NCBI GenBank assembly: GCA_016873495.1
Contig: VGXC01000015.1
Coordinates: 1 to 64,000, forward strand
Direction: 5' to 3'
DNA from: Nitrospira sp.
Lineage (GTDB): Bacteria > Nitrospirota > Nitrospiria > Nitrospirales > Nitrospiraceae
Length of the DNA: 64,000 nt
Position 1 is the first letter of the stretch; every line of letters begins with the position of its first letter. Below the pieces are notes generated by a model. It was not told where the DNA came from. It searched no databases and saw only the letters and a program-made list of their open reading frames with translations. Below are positions 43,657-51,801 of the stretch, one piece after another. The position numbers and the translations under genes were made by a program.

Positions 43657-44280
43657 TTACGCTGGCGACCGGCCAAACTGCTTCGCTTCCAGACATTGCC
43701 GCAAGTGCTTGCGGGCTCGGTGCAGCAGCACCCACAAGTTGGCGGAACTGATCTGCATCGCCTCGCAAATCTCCTCCGTGCTGAGTTCGTCCACTTCCCG
43801 CAGCGAGAAGACCTGCGCCATCTTAGGGGGCAGTTCCCCCAGGCAATGTTTCAGAATATCCCAAAACTGCTTGCGCTCCAGAATGCCGGCCGGGTTGTCC
43901 GGCCAGTCGAGCGGGGCCGTCTGGTCCAGCTTCCAGTGGCCTCCCTCGTCGAAGGTCCCGTCGTTATCCATCTCTCGGCCAAGCGCGTCGGGATCGTCGA
44001 CCGGCTGCTCGCGACAAGTCTTGCGGAATTGATCCACGATCTTGTGTTTCATGATACCGACCAGCCAGCTCCGCTCGGAGGACTGGCCGGCATACCGCCC
44101 TCGGGCTTGCAACGCGGCCAGGAACGTGTCCTGAACGACCTCCTCGGCCAGCTCCCTGTCCCGGACCCGGAGCATGGCGCAACGGAAGAGATAATCGCCG
44201 TGCTGGTCCGCCCAAGTTTGAGGATCGGAAAGACGTCGGGGCTCCACGTAAGCCTCACTGGGCCGAGGCCGGCCCGGCAT
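43657..44280 (-). CDS. ECF-family RNA polymerase sigma factor
   Basis: 207 residues from ATG 44280 (a GAGGT site lies 9 nt upstream). Region sigma2: HGDYLFRCAMLRVRDRELAEEVVQDTFLAALQARGRY and WLVGIMKHKIVDQFRK; region sigma4: LPPKMAQVFSLREVDELSTEEICEAMQISSANLWVLLHRARKHLRQCL with the helix-turn-helix. It directs core polymerase to a specific promoter set, probably an envelope stress regulon. It lies between two paralogous anti-sigma genes. Its C-terminal residues and anti-sigma 2 are almost contiguous. Confidence 0.9.
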   Translation of the reverse strand: MPGRPRPSEAYVEPRRLSDPQTWADQHGDYLFRCAMLRVRDRELAEEVVQDTFLAALQARGRYAGQSSERSWLVGIMKHKIVDQFRKTCREQPVDDPDALGREMDNDGTFDEGGHWKLDQTAPLDWPDNPAGILERKQFWDILKHCLGELPPKMAQVFSLREVDELSTEEICEAMQISSANLWVLLHRARKHLRQCLEAKQFGRSPA

Positions 44281-44356
44281 CACAGGAATACCTCGCCGCG
44301 GAGGCAGGGCTCCCCGTTCAAAGGTCGAGAATGTGCGCCGCGGGCGCACACAGACA

Positions 44357-44626
44357 CTACTCGCTGTGGGCCGAGAGCCGCCGCCTCAGCCGTTCTTTCG
44401 CTTCCGGAGACAAACCAGAGGGATCGGTCTGCGGCTCGACCAACCGAGAAATATCCCAGCGCACCGCGGCCCGCAGAAACTGCAGTTGCCGACGGTACCG
44501 GTCGCAGAATCGGCAGATGAACAGATGCGCGCGCAGCTTGATCCGTCCCCCCACCGGCAAGGACCGGTCCATGGCATCGGAGATTAATCTGGTCGCCTCG
44601 GCACAACTGTAGAACAGCTTGATCAT
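44357..44626 (-). CDS. Zinc-finger anti-sigma protein, copy 1
   Basis: 89 residues. Paralogue of the protein at 43306-43653: CAEATRLISDAMDRSLPVG, AHLFICRFCDRYRRQL and DPSGLSPEAKERLRRRLS correspond block by block. HLFICRFC offers the His and Cys zinc ligands, with a further Cys near 8. It probably sequesters the ECF sigma factor encoded 76 nt downstream. Its ATG overlaps the stop of the glucosidase gene (ATGA), so it is translationally coupled to a metabolic gene. Confidence 0.78.
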   Translation of the reverse strand: MIKLFYSCAEATRLISDAMDRSLPVGGRIKLRAHLFICRFCDRYRRQLQFLRAAVRWDISRLVEPQTDPSGLSPEAKERLRRRLSAHSE

Positions 44627-46656
44627 GACGCAGCCGGCCTCTTTCCTCGGCTTCCGGCTTGTGACCGCGCTGCAGGGCCGACTCCGTAAACGTCCTCCAT
44701 CAACGCCCGCAACGGCTCGGCCACCGACCAGGCTTGCGCGAAACAGCCGCGAGGCTGGTGCGGCGGATCGCCGTCGAAAATTTCCGAAACCTGACTCAGG
44801 CCCGCTTCTCCCAGATGCCGTTCGATCCCCTCAAAATACGCGCGCGCCTGCTTGCGGGCGCTTGGTTTCCCTTCGTGTGTCTTGATCCAGGCCGTGACAA
44901 AGGCACCCAAGAGGTAGGCCCAGACCGTACCCTGGTGATAGGCCCCGTCCCGATCGACGACGCCGCCCCCGTAGCGAGGCCGGTAATGGGGGTCGTTCGG
45001 CCGCAAGGTCCGCAACCCGACCGGCGTCAACAACTCGACCTCCACGGCCAGCACGGCGTGCCAGGCCTGATCCTCCTCGAGGAGCTGGTCATCCAGCGCC
45101 ACAGCAAACAGTTGGTTGGGGCGGAGGCTGGAGTCATCTCCCTGCTCGCCGTCCACCACATCATAGAGATACCCGCCCTCTGCGTACCAGAACCTGGCGC
45201 GGAACGACTCGATCGCGCGCGCGCGATCGTCCGCGCAGCGTTTGGCATAGGCCCTATCGCCGAACCGTGCCGCCAGTTCTTCCCCGACCGCCAGGGCATG
45301 AACCCAGAGGGCCTGGATTTCCACCGCCTTGCCGCGACGCGGTGTCACGACCCAATCCCCTACCTTGGCGTCCATCCAGGTGAGCTGCACGCCTGGCGCG
45401 CCGCCGGTCACCAAGCCGTCGCTGTCCACCCGAATCCCATAGCGGGTCCCCTGGCGATACCCGTCCAGCACGGCCTTGACGGCCGGCCAGCCGACTCGCT
45501 TGACCGCAGTTTCGTCCCCCGTATATTCCAGGTACCGGCCCACGGCCCGGATAAACCACAAAGATGCGTCGATCGTATTGTATTCCGGCACCTCTCCCGC
45601 GTCCGGGAACCGATTCGGGATCATCCCCTCCGAGATGTGCGCGGCAAAGGCGGCAATGATTCGTCTGGCCTCGTCATGCCGGCCAGTGACGAGACAGAGG
45701 CCCGGCAAACAGATGAACGTATCCCGCCCCCAGTCGGTGAACCAGGGGTAGCCGGCAATCACCGTCTTTTGCTGGCCCCGGTCGACAATATAGGCCTCGG
45801 AGGCCTGCCACAACGCACGGACGAGAGGGTCCTCGGTGGGAACGGGCTGCGTGGCGTTTTCGAATCGGCGCGACCGCGACCTCCGACGCTCCTCCACACG
45901 CATCGCATCATCCACAAAGGCCTGGGTCACCGGCTCGGTCGAGAAGACCACCTGCGCCGGCTTCTGACCCGCCAACGTAAAGGTCAGGTCGCCGGGCTTC
46001 CACCAGTCTTCCTCGAAATCCAAGCCCCGCTCTTGTTCGACCGGATACTGCACGCGACGATACCAGTCCGGCGCATGGCGATAGCTGCCGTTGTGTAGGG
46101 CATGGACGGCCGGGATTTCGTGGTACGGCTGCCATGTCACCGAGCCCTTCTTGACCAGGGCATCCGGTCGCACGGCTCCATTCTCGCGGTGAAGGCCGTG
46201 GTGGTCTCTCCCGGTAAGCATGGGTGAGACGCAGAGTTGGACCGGCTTCATTGCCCGACCAAGCAACGTCCAGCGGACAACCACCAGATCCCTCCCCTGC
46301 GGACAGAAGATTTCCCGGGTCAGTCGAACCCCGCCGACCTCATAGGTCCAGGTCGGCCAGGGATCGGTGGAGAAGCCGACACAGGTCTTATAGCCCTCCG
46401 GATGGACCGCGCCGGGATAGAGGTTGCAGGAGAAAGCATAGGCCTCTCCGCCGACCTCCAGGCTCTCTTCCAGGTGATTCACCAGGACCACCCGGTCGAC
46501 CGGCGGACGCCTGGCAATCAGCAGCAGCGCATGGTATCGGCGCGTATTCGGTCCGGCGACCGTGCCGGAGGCAAACCCGCCGCGGCCGTTCGGTTCGAGC
46601 CACTCGAAGCTCAACGCGCGCTCGAGGCTTTGACAGTCCGAGGTGGGCATGTTCAT
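44623..46656 (-). CDS. Amylo-alpha-1,6-glucosidase (glycogen-debranching type)
   Basis: 677 residues. The N-terminal GDE_N domain (about 12-225) starts ERALSFEWLEPNGRGGFASGTVAGPNTRRYHALL; the C-terminal (alpha/alpha)6 catalytic domain (about 290-660) has GYPWFTDWGRDTFICLPGL, with the acids of the GDE family, and VRPNQLFAVAL, YHQGTVWAYLLGAF. The enzyme hydrolyses alpha-1,6 branches of glycogen or related glucans. ATG 46656 (or 46650) lacks a strong ribosome binding site. The stop overlaps the start of anti-sigma copy 1 by four bases, so the sigma unit is translated with this enzyme. Confidence 0.87.
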   Translation of the reverse strand: MNMPTSDCQSLERALSFEWLEPNGRGGFASGTVAGPNTRRYHALLLIARRPPVDRVVLVNHLEESLEVGGEAYAFSCNLYPGAVHPEGYKTCVGFSTDPWPTWTYEVGGVRLTREIFCPQGRDLVVVRWTLLGRAMKPVQLCVSPMLTGRDHHGLHRENGAVRPDALVKKGSVTWQPYHEIPAVHALHNGSYRHAPDWYRRVQYPVEQERGLDFEEDWWKPGDLTFTLAGQKPAQVVFSTEPVTQAFVDDAMRVEERRRSRSRRFENATQPVPTEDPLVRALWQASEAYIVDRGQQKTVIAGYPWFTDWGRDTFICLPGLCLVTGRHDEARRIIAAFAAHISEGMIPNRFPDAGEVPEYNTIDASLWFIRAVGRYLEYTGDETAVKRVGWPAVKAVLDGYRQGTRYGIRVDSDGLVTGGAPGVQLTWMDAKVGDWVVTPRRGKAVEIQALWVHALAVGEELAARFGDRAYAKRCADDRARAIESFRARFWYAEGGYLYDVVDGEQGDDSSLRPNQLFAVALDDQLLEEDQAWHAVLAVEVELLTPVGLRTLRPNDPHYRPRYGGGVVDRDGAYHQGTVWAYLLGAFVTAWIKTHEGKPSARKQARAYFEGIERHLGEAGLSQVSEIFDGDPPHQPRGCFAQAWSVAEPLRALMEDVYGVGPAARSQAGSRGKRPAAS

Positions 46657-46899
46657 TGGTCGTTGTCCGTCCGGTTCAATGCACGTAACCCAGGCAGCGG
46701 CCGGTATCCTACCACAAAGAGGCCGGGCCTCAGCCACCAACTCTTGTTTATCCAGTAGCTTATCGTCTGGTCGGGGAAAAGACTGGAACCTGACAGACAG
46801 AGCGGGGCCGATGAGGACCATCCGCAAGGGAGCGGCATCCCCCGGTCTCGCTCAAGTTCACCAGACGACTGCCGATATTCATTTCAGGAGGGCATGCAT

Positions 46900-47088
46900 A
46901 TGACAGGTATCATGTTCAACTTCTTTTCGTTGATTGTCAGCCTAGTCATCGTTGGAATGGCCAGCGGCTCCTGGGTCCTCGCCGCCCCCTTCGTCGTCTT
47001 TTGGGGTCTCGGCTTGGCGATCAGCATCGCCCAGTGGTGGCAGTGGGAGCGCCGCCTGACGCCGACGCTCCGCTCCCGTCATTTCTGA
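46900..47088 (+). CDS. Small two-helix membrane protein
   Basis: 62 residues. Two membrane helices (about 5-24 and 26-46) with a WEWR-like basic end, QWWQWERRLTPTL. AGGAGG at 46887-46892 lies 7 nt before ATG 46900 and only 1 nt from ATG 46894, so 46900 is the start. No family recognised. It is divergent from the glucosidase gene and stands alone. Confidence 0.55.
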   Translation: MTGIMFNFFSLIVSLVIVGMASGSWVLAAPFVVFWGLGLAISIAQWWQWERRLTPTLRSRHF

Positions 47089-47182
47089 AGCGTCCGCCCC
47101 GCCGTTCTGCTTCCTGAAGCCGGCGCGGGGGGTCGGAGCCTTGACCGCTGCCGAAAACACGCCTGCTTGTGTGCGGACGCGA

Positions 47183-47623
47183 TCAATATTCCTCCGCCAG
47201 ACGCCGGCGTTCCTTCTTCCAGCACCGGTCCATGACGACCAACAGGCCCGCCTGCTGCGCGCGCTGCGCCGCAGTTTCATCGATCACCCCTTCCTGGAGC
47301 CACACCGCCTTGGCCCCGATCTTGATCGCTTCGTCCACGACCTTGCCTGCTTCTTCGGACTTGCGGAAGACGGACACGAGATCCACCTTCACGGGCACAG
47401 CGGTCAGCACGGCATAGGCCGTCTCACCAAGGACCGGCATTTCCAACGGATTGACCGGAATGATCCGGTACCCCTTCTGCTGCATGGAGGAGGCCACGGT
47501 ATAGGAAGGCCGCGTCGGGTTAGACGAGAGGCCGACGACCGCGATCGTGCGACATTCGTCGAAGATGCGCCGGATGGTCTCAGGACTGGATGTGATGTTG
47601 CTCGCGCCCGATACGTCCGTCAT
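47183..47623 (-). CDS. CoA-binding (YccU-like) protein
   Basis: 146 residues, a Rossmann-fold CoA_binding domain: ECRTIAVVGLSSNPTRPSYTV, KGYRIIPVNP, VDLVSVFRKSEEAGKVVDEAI, GAKAVWLQEGVIDETA and GLLVVMDRCWKKE. Family members bind CoA or acyl-CoA; their role is unknown. The start overlaps the end of the aldo/keto reductase gene by 44 nt, so they are cotranscribed. Weak ribosome binding site. Confidence 0.8.
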   Translation of the reverse strand: MTDVSGASNITSSPETIRRIFDECRTIAVVGLSSNPTRPSYTVASSMQQKGYRIIPVNPLEMPVLGETAYAVLTAVPVKVDLVSVFRKSEEAGKVVDEAIKIGAKAVWLQEGVIDETAAQRAQQAGLLVVMDRCWKKERRRLAEEY

Positions 47624-48614
47624 AAGACCGCGAAGATTTAAAGAGTTCAAAGCGCCCATCGGCTGCGTAGGCCGCCACGCGGGTTCGGAGGGCAGCCATC
47701 TCTTGCGCCGACATCGGCGCGAACCGCCTGGCGATTCCGACATTCTGCCGCAGCACCTCGCGCTTATCCACGCCAGTGACGACCGTGCAGACCGGCAGGC
47801 TTAAGACATAGCGCAAAGCCTCTTCCGGCGTAATGATGCCACGCTTGATCGGCTCGCCGTCGCCGCTCAGCGACTTCATCGCCAAGGGCGCGATGCCCCG
47901 CTTGGCCAGCACCGGCAACACTTCCCGCTCGAAGCTCCGATAGGTCCCATCGAAGACGTTCAACGGCAACTGGCAGGCATCGAAAGGAAAATCGTGCGCC
48001 AACATCTTCAAGTGAATGCTCGGGTCCTTGTGTCCGGTAAAGCCGATGAACCGGACCTTGCCCTGCTTTTTGGCCTCGACCAGGGCCTCGACCGCCCCGC
48101 CTGGCGCAAAATGCCGGTCCGGGTCGTCCTCATAGACGACTTCATGGATTTGCCAGAGGTCCAGATAGTCGGTCCTCAGCCGTCGCAGGGATTCTTCGAG
48201 CTGCTGCATGGCCACGCGTTTATCCCGCCCGTGGGAGCAGACCTTGGTCATGAGAAATACTTTGCTGCGCTTCCCGACGAGAGCCTTGCCCATCCATTCC
48301 TCGGCCCGCCCGGCTGCATATTCCCAGGCATTGTCCATGAAATCGATCCCCGCGTCGATGGCCTCATGGACGACCGAGGCTGCTTCCGCCTGGCTCTCCA
48401 GCCGCGACAGATGCGCCCCGCCGAGGCAGAGTGCCGAGACCTCAATGCCGGTCTTACCGAACGGCCGACGCGGGATCGGGCCGGACGCAGGCGGCGCACC
48501 GACCTCGCCGAGGGCCCTGGCCCAATCCAGCGGGCCGGTCAGGGCCGCAGCGGCGCCGGCAAGCCCCAGAGCTTTGAGGAGTTCTCTTCGATTGACCCGA
48601 CTGGAGAAGGCCAT
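47580..48614 (-). CDS. Aldo/keto reductase with Tat signal
   Basis: 344 residues. A twin-arginine-type leader (NRRELLKALGLAGAAAALTG) suggests export to the periplasm. The AKR barrel follows: IPRRPFGKTGIEVSALCLGG, DNAWEYAAGRAEEWMGKAL with the Asp/Tyr of the tetrad, FLMTKV with the Lys, LDLWQIHEV with the His, and the Ser/Gly and NADPH-binding regions KFIGFTGH and TVVTGV. Substrates are aldehydes or ketones. A decayed copy of the same gene lies at 49957-50096. Confidence 0.85.
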   Translation of the reverse strand: MAFSSRVNRRELLKALGLAGAAAALTGPLDWARALGEVGAPPASGPIPRRPFGKTGIEVSALCLGGAHLSRLESQAEAASVVHEAIDAGIDFMDNAWEYAAGRAEEWMGKALVGKRSKVFLMTKVCSHGRDKRVAMQQLEESLRRLRTDYLDLWQIHEVVYEDDPDRHFAPGGAVEALVEAKKQGKVRFIGFTGHKDPSIHLKMLAHDFPFDACQLPLNVFDGTYRSFEREVLPVLAKRGIAPLAMKSLSGDGEPIKRGIITPEEALRYVLSLPVCTVVTGVDKREVLRQNVGIARRFAPMSAQEMAALRTRVAAYAADGRFELFKSSRSYDGRIGREQHHIQS

Positions 48615-48809
48615 GACCGGTCCTCGCCGAGCAGGTAAGAAACCGCATCGGAGCTTATCAAAGATAGGTGAGGAAGGCCAGGCAGAACTGGCGGCACCCG
48701 TCCAAGCGGACCCGGCCTGCTGAGCACAGGCATGTAAGATTTTCGAGGCTCCTCCGACTCCTGCCTAGAACGTGGAATCACCCACGTCACTCAATCAAGG
48801 AGGTCAGTC

Positions 48810-49850
48810 ATGAAGGAGCAGGTTCGACACTTCGCTGCGTGGGGCCTGGCGGGCGCCCTGGGCTTCGCCGTGGCATCGGTTGCAGCGACGGCCCTTGCCG
48901 ACGATACGAAGAAGGGCCATCGGCTCTTGCTGAAAAGCGCCGTCGAGAACGCGGATTTCACCGAGGTCACGCTGCCGATTTTCGAAGGCCAGCGCAACGG
49001 CGAGACCGTCTGGTTCGTCGTCACCGAGTCATCGGATCGGGCCGACGCCGAAGCGCGCAAAGTCCACTTCAGCCCCAAGATGGCCAACGGCAAGGGCACG
49101 CTCGCGGTGCAGAAAGTCGGCATGGCAAACGGCAAGGTGCTGTTCCTCGGCAGCGTGGACTTCGCTCCGGAACGCGTGGTGGTGCCGAGCGCAACGGGCT
49201 TCCCCCCGAAGGAAGCGAAGCCCGGGGCCATCGGCGAGGCGCTCTATACTCCGCTGATCGAGCTGCCGAACGGCATCGTGTTGAACGCGCCGCAGATCAA
49301 GAACAACAGCGGTCAGCACGATCGCCTCGTCCGCATCGATGTCAAGAAGCGCGTGGCGACGTTCCGCATGACGGATGGATTCCATGAAGGCCGCCGCGTG
49401 CATTACACGTCATTCAACGCATCCGATCCGGGCGTGGCCGCGATCGAGGCCGCCAACTATACCCCGAACCTCAAAGCGTTGCCGAACAAGGGATCGAACT
49501 CCCCGAGTTCGGCCTTGACCGGGCTGGCTCCGATCGTGAACGGACCGACCGGCAAGATGAATCCCCAACGGCAGGGACTCAGCTCCGCGCTGCTCGGCGA
49601 AGGCGATCCCCTGAACATCGTGCAGGAGATCCCGGTCGGTGAGCGAGCCCTGGCCTACAGCCCGATGTGGGACGTCTACGCCTCCGTCTGGGCGCAGGTG
49701 GCGATGCCCGTCAAAAACTCCGTCGCCCAGACGGATTTCAACGAGGTCGCGAAACTGGCGCTGGCCGGTCAGATTTCCGGCCCGGAGGGGACCCCCTGGG
49801 GGCCGATCGGAGTCGTGGTGAATTGCCCGATCATCAGCATCGAAGAGTAG
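48810..49850 (+). CDS. Secreted protein with internal duplication, unknown function
   Basis: 346 residues, signal peptide about 1-31 (ending ALAD). An excellent ribosome binding site (AAGGAGGTCAGTC-ATG) precedes ATG 48810, suggesting high expression. Two blocks appear related: GETVWFVVTESSDRADAEARKVHFSP (about 55-80) and GRRVHYTSFNASDPGVAAIEAANYTP (about 193-218), so the protein may be a tandem duplication. I recognise no enzyme motif. It is flanked by a 36-bp palindrome 15 nt after its stop. Confidence 0.65.
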   Translation: MKEQVRHFAAWGLAGALGFAVASVAATALADDTKKGHRLLLKSAVENADFTEVTLPIFEGQRNGETVWFVVTESSDRADAEARKVHFSPKMANGKGTLAVQKVGMANGKVLFLGSVDFAPERVVVPSATGFPPKEAKPGAIGEALYTPLIELPNGIVLNAPQIKNNSGQHDRLVRIDVKKRVATFRMTDGFHEGRRVHYTSFNASDPGVAAIEAANYTPNLKALPNKGSNSPSSALTGLAPIVNGPTGKMNPQRQGLSSALLGEGDPLNIVQEIPVGERALAYSPMWDVYASVWAQVAMPVKNSVAQTDFNEVAKLALAGQISGPEGTPWGPIGVVVNCPIISIEE

Positions 49851-49865
49851 GCGTGGGCCCCTCTC

Positions 49866-49901
49866 CCCTGGAGGCATGGCCGTACGGCCATGCCTCCAGG
49901 G
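49866..49901. terminator. Perfect 36-bp palindrome after the secreted protein gene
   Basis: CCCTGGAGGCATGGCCGT and its exact reverse complement meet at 49883/49884. A 16-bp stem and a 4-nt loop (GTAC) are possible. No T-run follows, so this is a bidirectional terminator or a transcript-stabilising hairpin rather than a textbook intrinsic terminator. Confidence 0.5.
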
Positions 49902-49956
49902 CGTTGCGTCATGACGAACATCCCTTTTCCTCGAGAGACGGAACGGAAGCCTGATT

Positions 49957-50096
49957 TTAGAGAGCGCTGTTGTGCTGCTCCCGCCTGATACGGCCATCGT
50001 ACTCCCGCAAGGACTTGAACAGCTCATACCGCCCGGCCGCCACATATTCCCAGGCGTTGTCCATGAAGTCGATGTCATCCGATGGGAGAAAGTCAT
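49957..50096 (-). pseudogene. Deleted copy of the aldo/keto reductase gene
   Basis: Three pieces of the intact gene (47580-48614) remain: start codon region (CATGACCGGTC upstream and MTFS-like start, against MAFS), a middle part coding IDFMDNAWEY, and the C-terminus AAGRYELFKSLREYDGRIRREQH, against AADGRFELFKSSRSYDGRIGREQH. About 890 nt between them are missing, and the frame is shifted after the start. It is on the same strand as the intact copy, 1.3 kb away. Confidence 0.75.
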
Positions 50097-50211
50097 GACC
50101 GGTCTCCGCACAAGACGGCCAGAACGGCCCGACCGTGCGTGTCGTCCCGCGAGGGGACCATCGCCGGAGCCCCGTCTCTTGTTGCCCCTGCCTTTTTGTC
50201 ATCCCCTCCGC

Positions 50212-50239
50212 TTGAAACACGACATCATCATGCTAAAAT
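50212..50239 (+). promoter_or_regulatory. Promoter of the toxin-antitoxin operon
   Basis: TTGAAA (50212-50217), 16-nt spacer, TAAAAT (50234-50239) preceded by TGC, an extended -10. GGAGGAGG follows at 50261-50267, then ATG 50274. The antitoxin probably represses this promoter. Confidence 0.6.
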
Positions 50240-50273
50240 GGCAAAACATCAAAGCTCCAAGGAGGAGGCATGC

Positions 50274-50504
50274 ATGGCAGAAGGGACACGAACCACGGTC
50301 TATCTCAAACCACAGGTCTATCGAGCGCTGAAAGTGAAGTCGGCTGAGTCCGACCGCACCATCTCCGAACTGGTCAATCAAGCCGTGCTCGAACTGTTCA
50401 GGGAAGACGCACTCGACTTGGAGGCCTTCAGCAAGCGGCGCAAGGAACCGACTCGCCCCTTCGAGAAGGCACTCGAGGACTTGAAGCGTGACGGACTCCT
50501 ATAG
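50274..50504 (+). CDS. CopG/RHH-type antitoxin
   Basis: 76 residues. The N-terminus RTTVYLKPQVYRALKVKSAESDRTISELVNQAVLELF is a ribbon-helix-helix DNA-binding domain; the rest is a flexible acidic tail that should bind the toxin. ATG 50274 follows GGAGGAGG by 6 nt. It overlaps the RelE-like gene by 17 nt, the standard antitoxin-first arrangement. It neutralises the toxin and autoregulates the promoter. Confidence 0.87.
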   Translation: MAEGTRTTVYLKPQVYRALKVKSAESDRTISELVNQAVLELFREDALDLEAFSKRRKEPTRPFEKALEDLKRDGLL

Positions 50505-50751
50505 TCTGCTGATCAAAAAATCGGCGGAGAAGGAACTACGAGGCCTTCCGAAGGCCGACCTTGCCCGAATCGTCGAACGGATTCGCAGTCTCGCCCAACA
50601 ACCCCGTCCAGCCGGATGCGAGAAGCTGTCCGGCCAGGACCGCTACCGAGTGCGCCAAGGCGATTACCGAATCGTCTACTCGGTGGATGACGAGCAGAAG
50701 GTCCTCGAAGTGGTCAAGATCGGACATCGCCGGGAGGTCTACCGCAAATGA
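50488..50751 (+). CDS. RelE/ParE-superfamily toxin
   Basis: 87 residues. The fold is visible in SYSLLIKKSAEKELRGLPK, IVERIRSLAQQPRPAGCEKLSG, YRVRQGDYRIVYSVDDEQKVLEVVKIGHRREVYRK, which is the RelE-type beta-sheet with a C-terminal Arg/Tyr pair. RelE toxins cleave mRNA in the ribosome. It is paired with the CopG-type antitoxin upstream. Its TGA stop overlaps an ATG that opens the fragment at 50748. Confidence 0.87.
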   Translation: MTDSYSLLIKKSAEKELRGLPKADLARIVERIRSLAQQPRPAGCEKLSGQDRYRVRQGDYRIVYSVDDEQKVLEVVKIGHRREVYRK

Positions 50752-50819
50752 AGAGAGTCTCGGTTCACCGCATACTCCACGGCGCCCGCGACGTACCAAG
50801 ACTGCTAGAGGATGCGTAG
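50748..50819 (+). pseudogene. C-terminal fragment of a ParE-type toxin
   Basis: An ATG overlapping the RelE stop opens 23 codons: MKRVSVHRILHGARDVPRLL. ILHGARDVPRLL is a typical C-terminal end of ParE-family toxins, which have a beta-strand ending in HGARD. No body or antitoxin precedes it, so this is the tail of a second toxin gene lost by recombination. Confidence 0.6.
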
Positions 50820-50898
50820 CCCGCAAAGATTTTGCCTGAGGGTCGCGTATGCTGATATCATCTCAACAGCACCTTCCATTCTCTACTGAGAGCAATGT

Positions 50899-51656
50899 AT
50901 GGTTGAGACAATTCGAATTACAGACGTTGCAAGTTTGATCCGGGCAGCTCAAATCGCCAATGATTTCTTCAAAGAAGGCTTCTGTTGGTGGCGTGGTGAG
51001 GGCTGTATTCGCGACACTTGGGATCTAACACCAAAAATTTACCGACAATCATTCAACGAACAAAAACTAGCGCTCGCTTTTTTAAACAGAGCGCAGGTCC
51101 GTTACCCTAAATGTCCTGATCGTGAAAACTGGCCGTCATGGCTATTCTTGATGCAGCATTATGGCCTTGCAACACGCCTACTAGATTGGACCGAATCACC
51201 ATTGACGGCTCTTTATTTCTCCGTCAATGAGGAAACCGATCCCAACGACAACGGCAATTTATGGTGCCTTCAGCCTTGTAGGCTCAACCTTAAATCTGGG
51301 CTCAAAGAAGTTGCTTCGCCCCAAGAGGAAAATGTTTTTGAACTTTGCTGGGATGTTTTCGGTCAAGAGAGACCCAGTGCTCAACAAATATTGGCGGTCA
51401 TGGCTGATCATTTTGATATCAGGCATCTCGTCCAGTCTGCAGCGTTCACTATCCATGGGCTATCTCAACCATTGAACGAGTATGCCCAGGATCAAAATTG
51501 CCTCCTTCAATTTGAAGTGCTGCAGGCAAGAAACCTCACATACGCAACGAACTAAAATCTCTGGGTATTAAGGAATCTATTCTGTTTCCCGATCTTGACC
51601 ATCTTGGGCAGGATCTTACTAAAATCTCTGAGATGGGACCTGACAAGAGCCAATAA
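50899..51656 (+). pseudogene. FRG-domain gene with a frameshift
   Basis: The first frame (50899-51555, 218 residues) holds an FRG domain: EGFCWWRGEG near 27-36, then WLFLMQHYGLATRLLDWTESPLTALYFSVNEE and ISSLQ. It ends abruptly at TAA 51553. Another frame from about 51534 continues PHIRNELKSLGIKESILFPDLDHLGQDL and stops at 51654-51656; IKESILFPDLDHLGQDL is the normal FRG C-terminus. One base is missing near 51515-51534. The gene is clearly more AT-rich than its surroundings, a sign of transfer. FRG proteins are of unknown function and frequent on mobile DNA. Confidence 0.75.
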
Positions 51657-51690
51657 CAAAGTCTTGCAGGATGGTCAAAAAGGCTTTCCC

Positions 51691-51775
51691 GTATCTCGTG
51701 AAGCGTATCTCGTCGTTCGCAAGACAGTCCTCTTTCATGCGCTTCACGCTTCACGAACAACGCTTCACGGAAGGA
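51691..51775. repeat. Degenerate 7-8-nt tandem repeats
   Basis: CGTATCTC/GTGAAG/CGTATCTC units, then GCTTCAC, GCTTCAC, GAACAAC, GCTTCAC with 7-nt period. The tract separates the frameshifted FRG gene and msrA. GCTTCAC is also the unit of the tract at 8950-8976. Confidence 0.75.
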
Positions 51776-51801
51776 TTGGCGTCCTTTTTCAACATCCTGC
51801 C

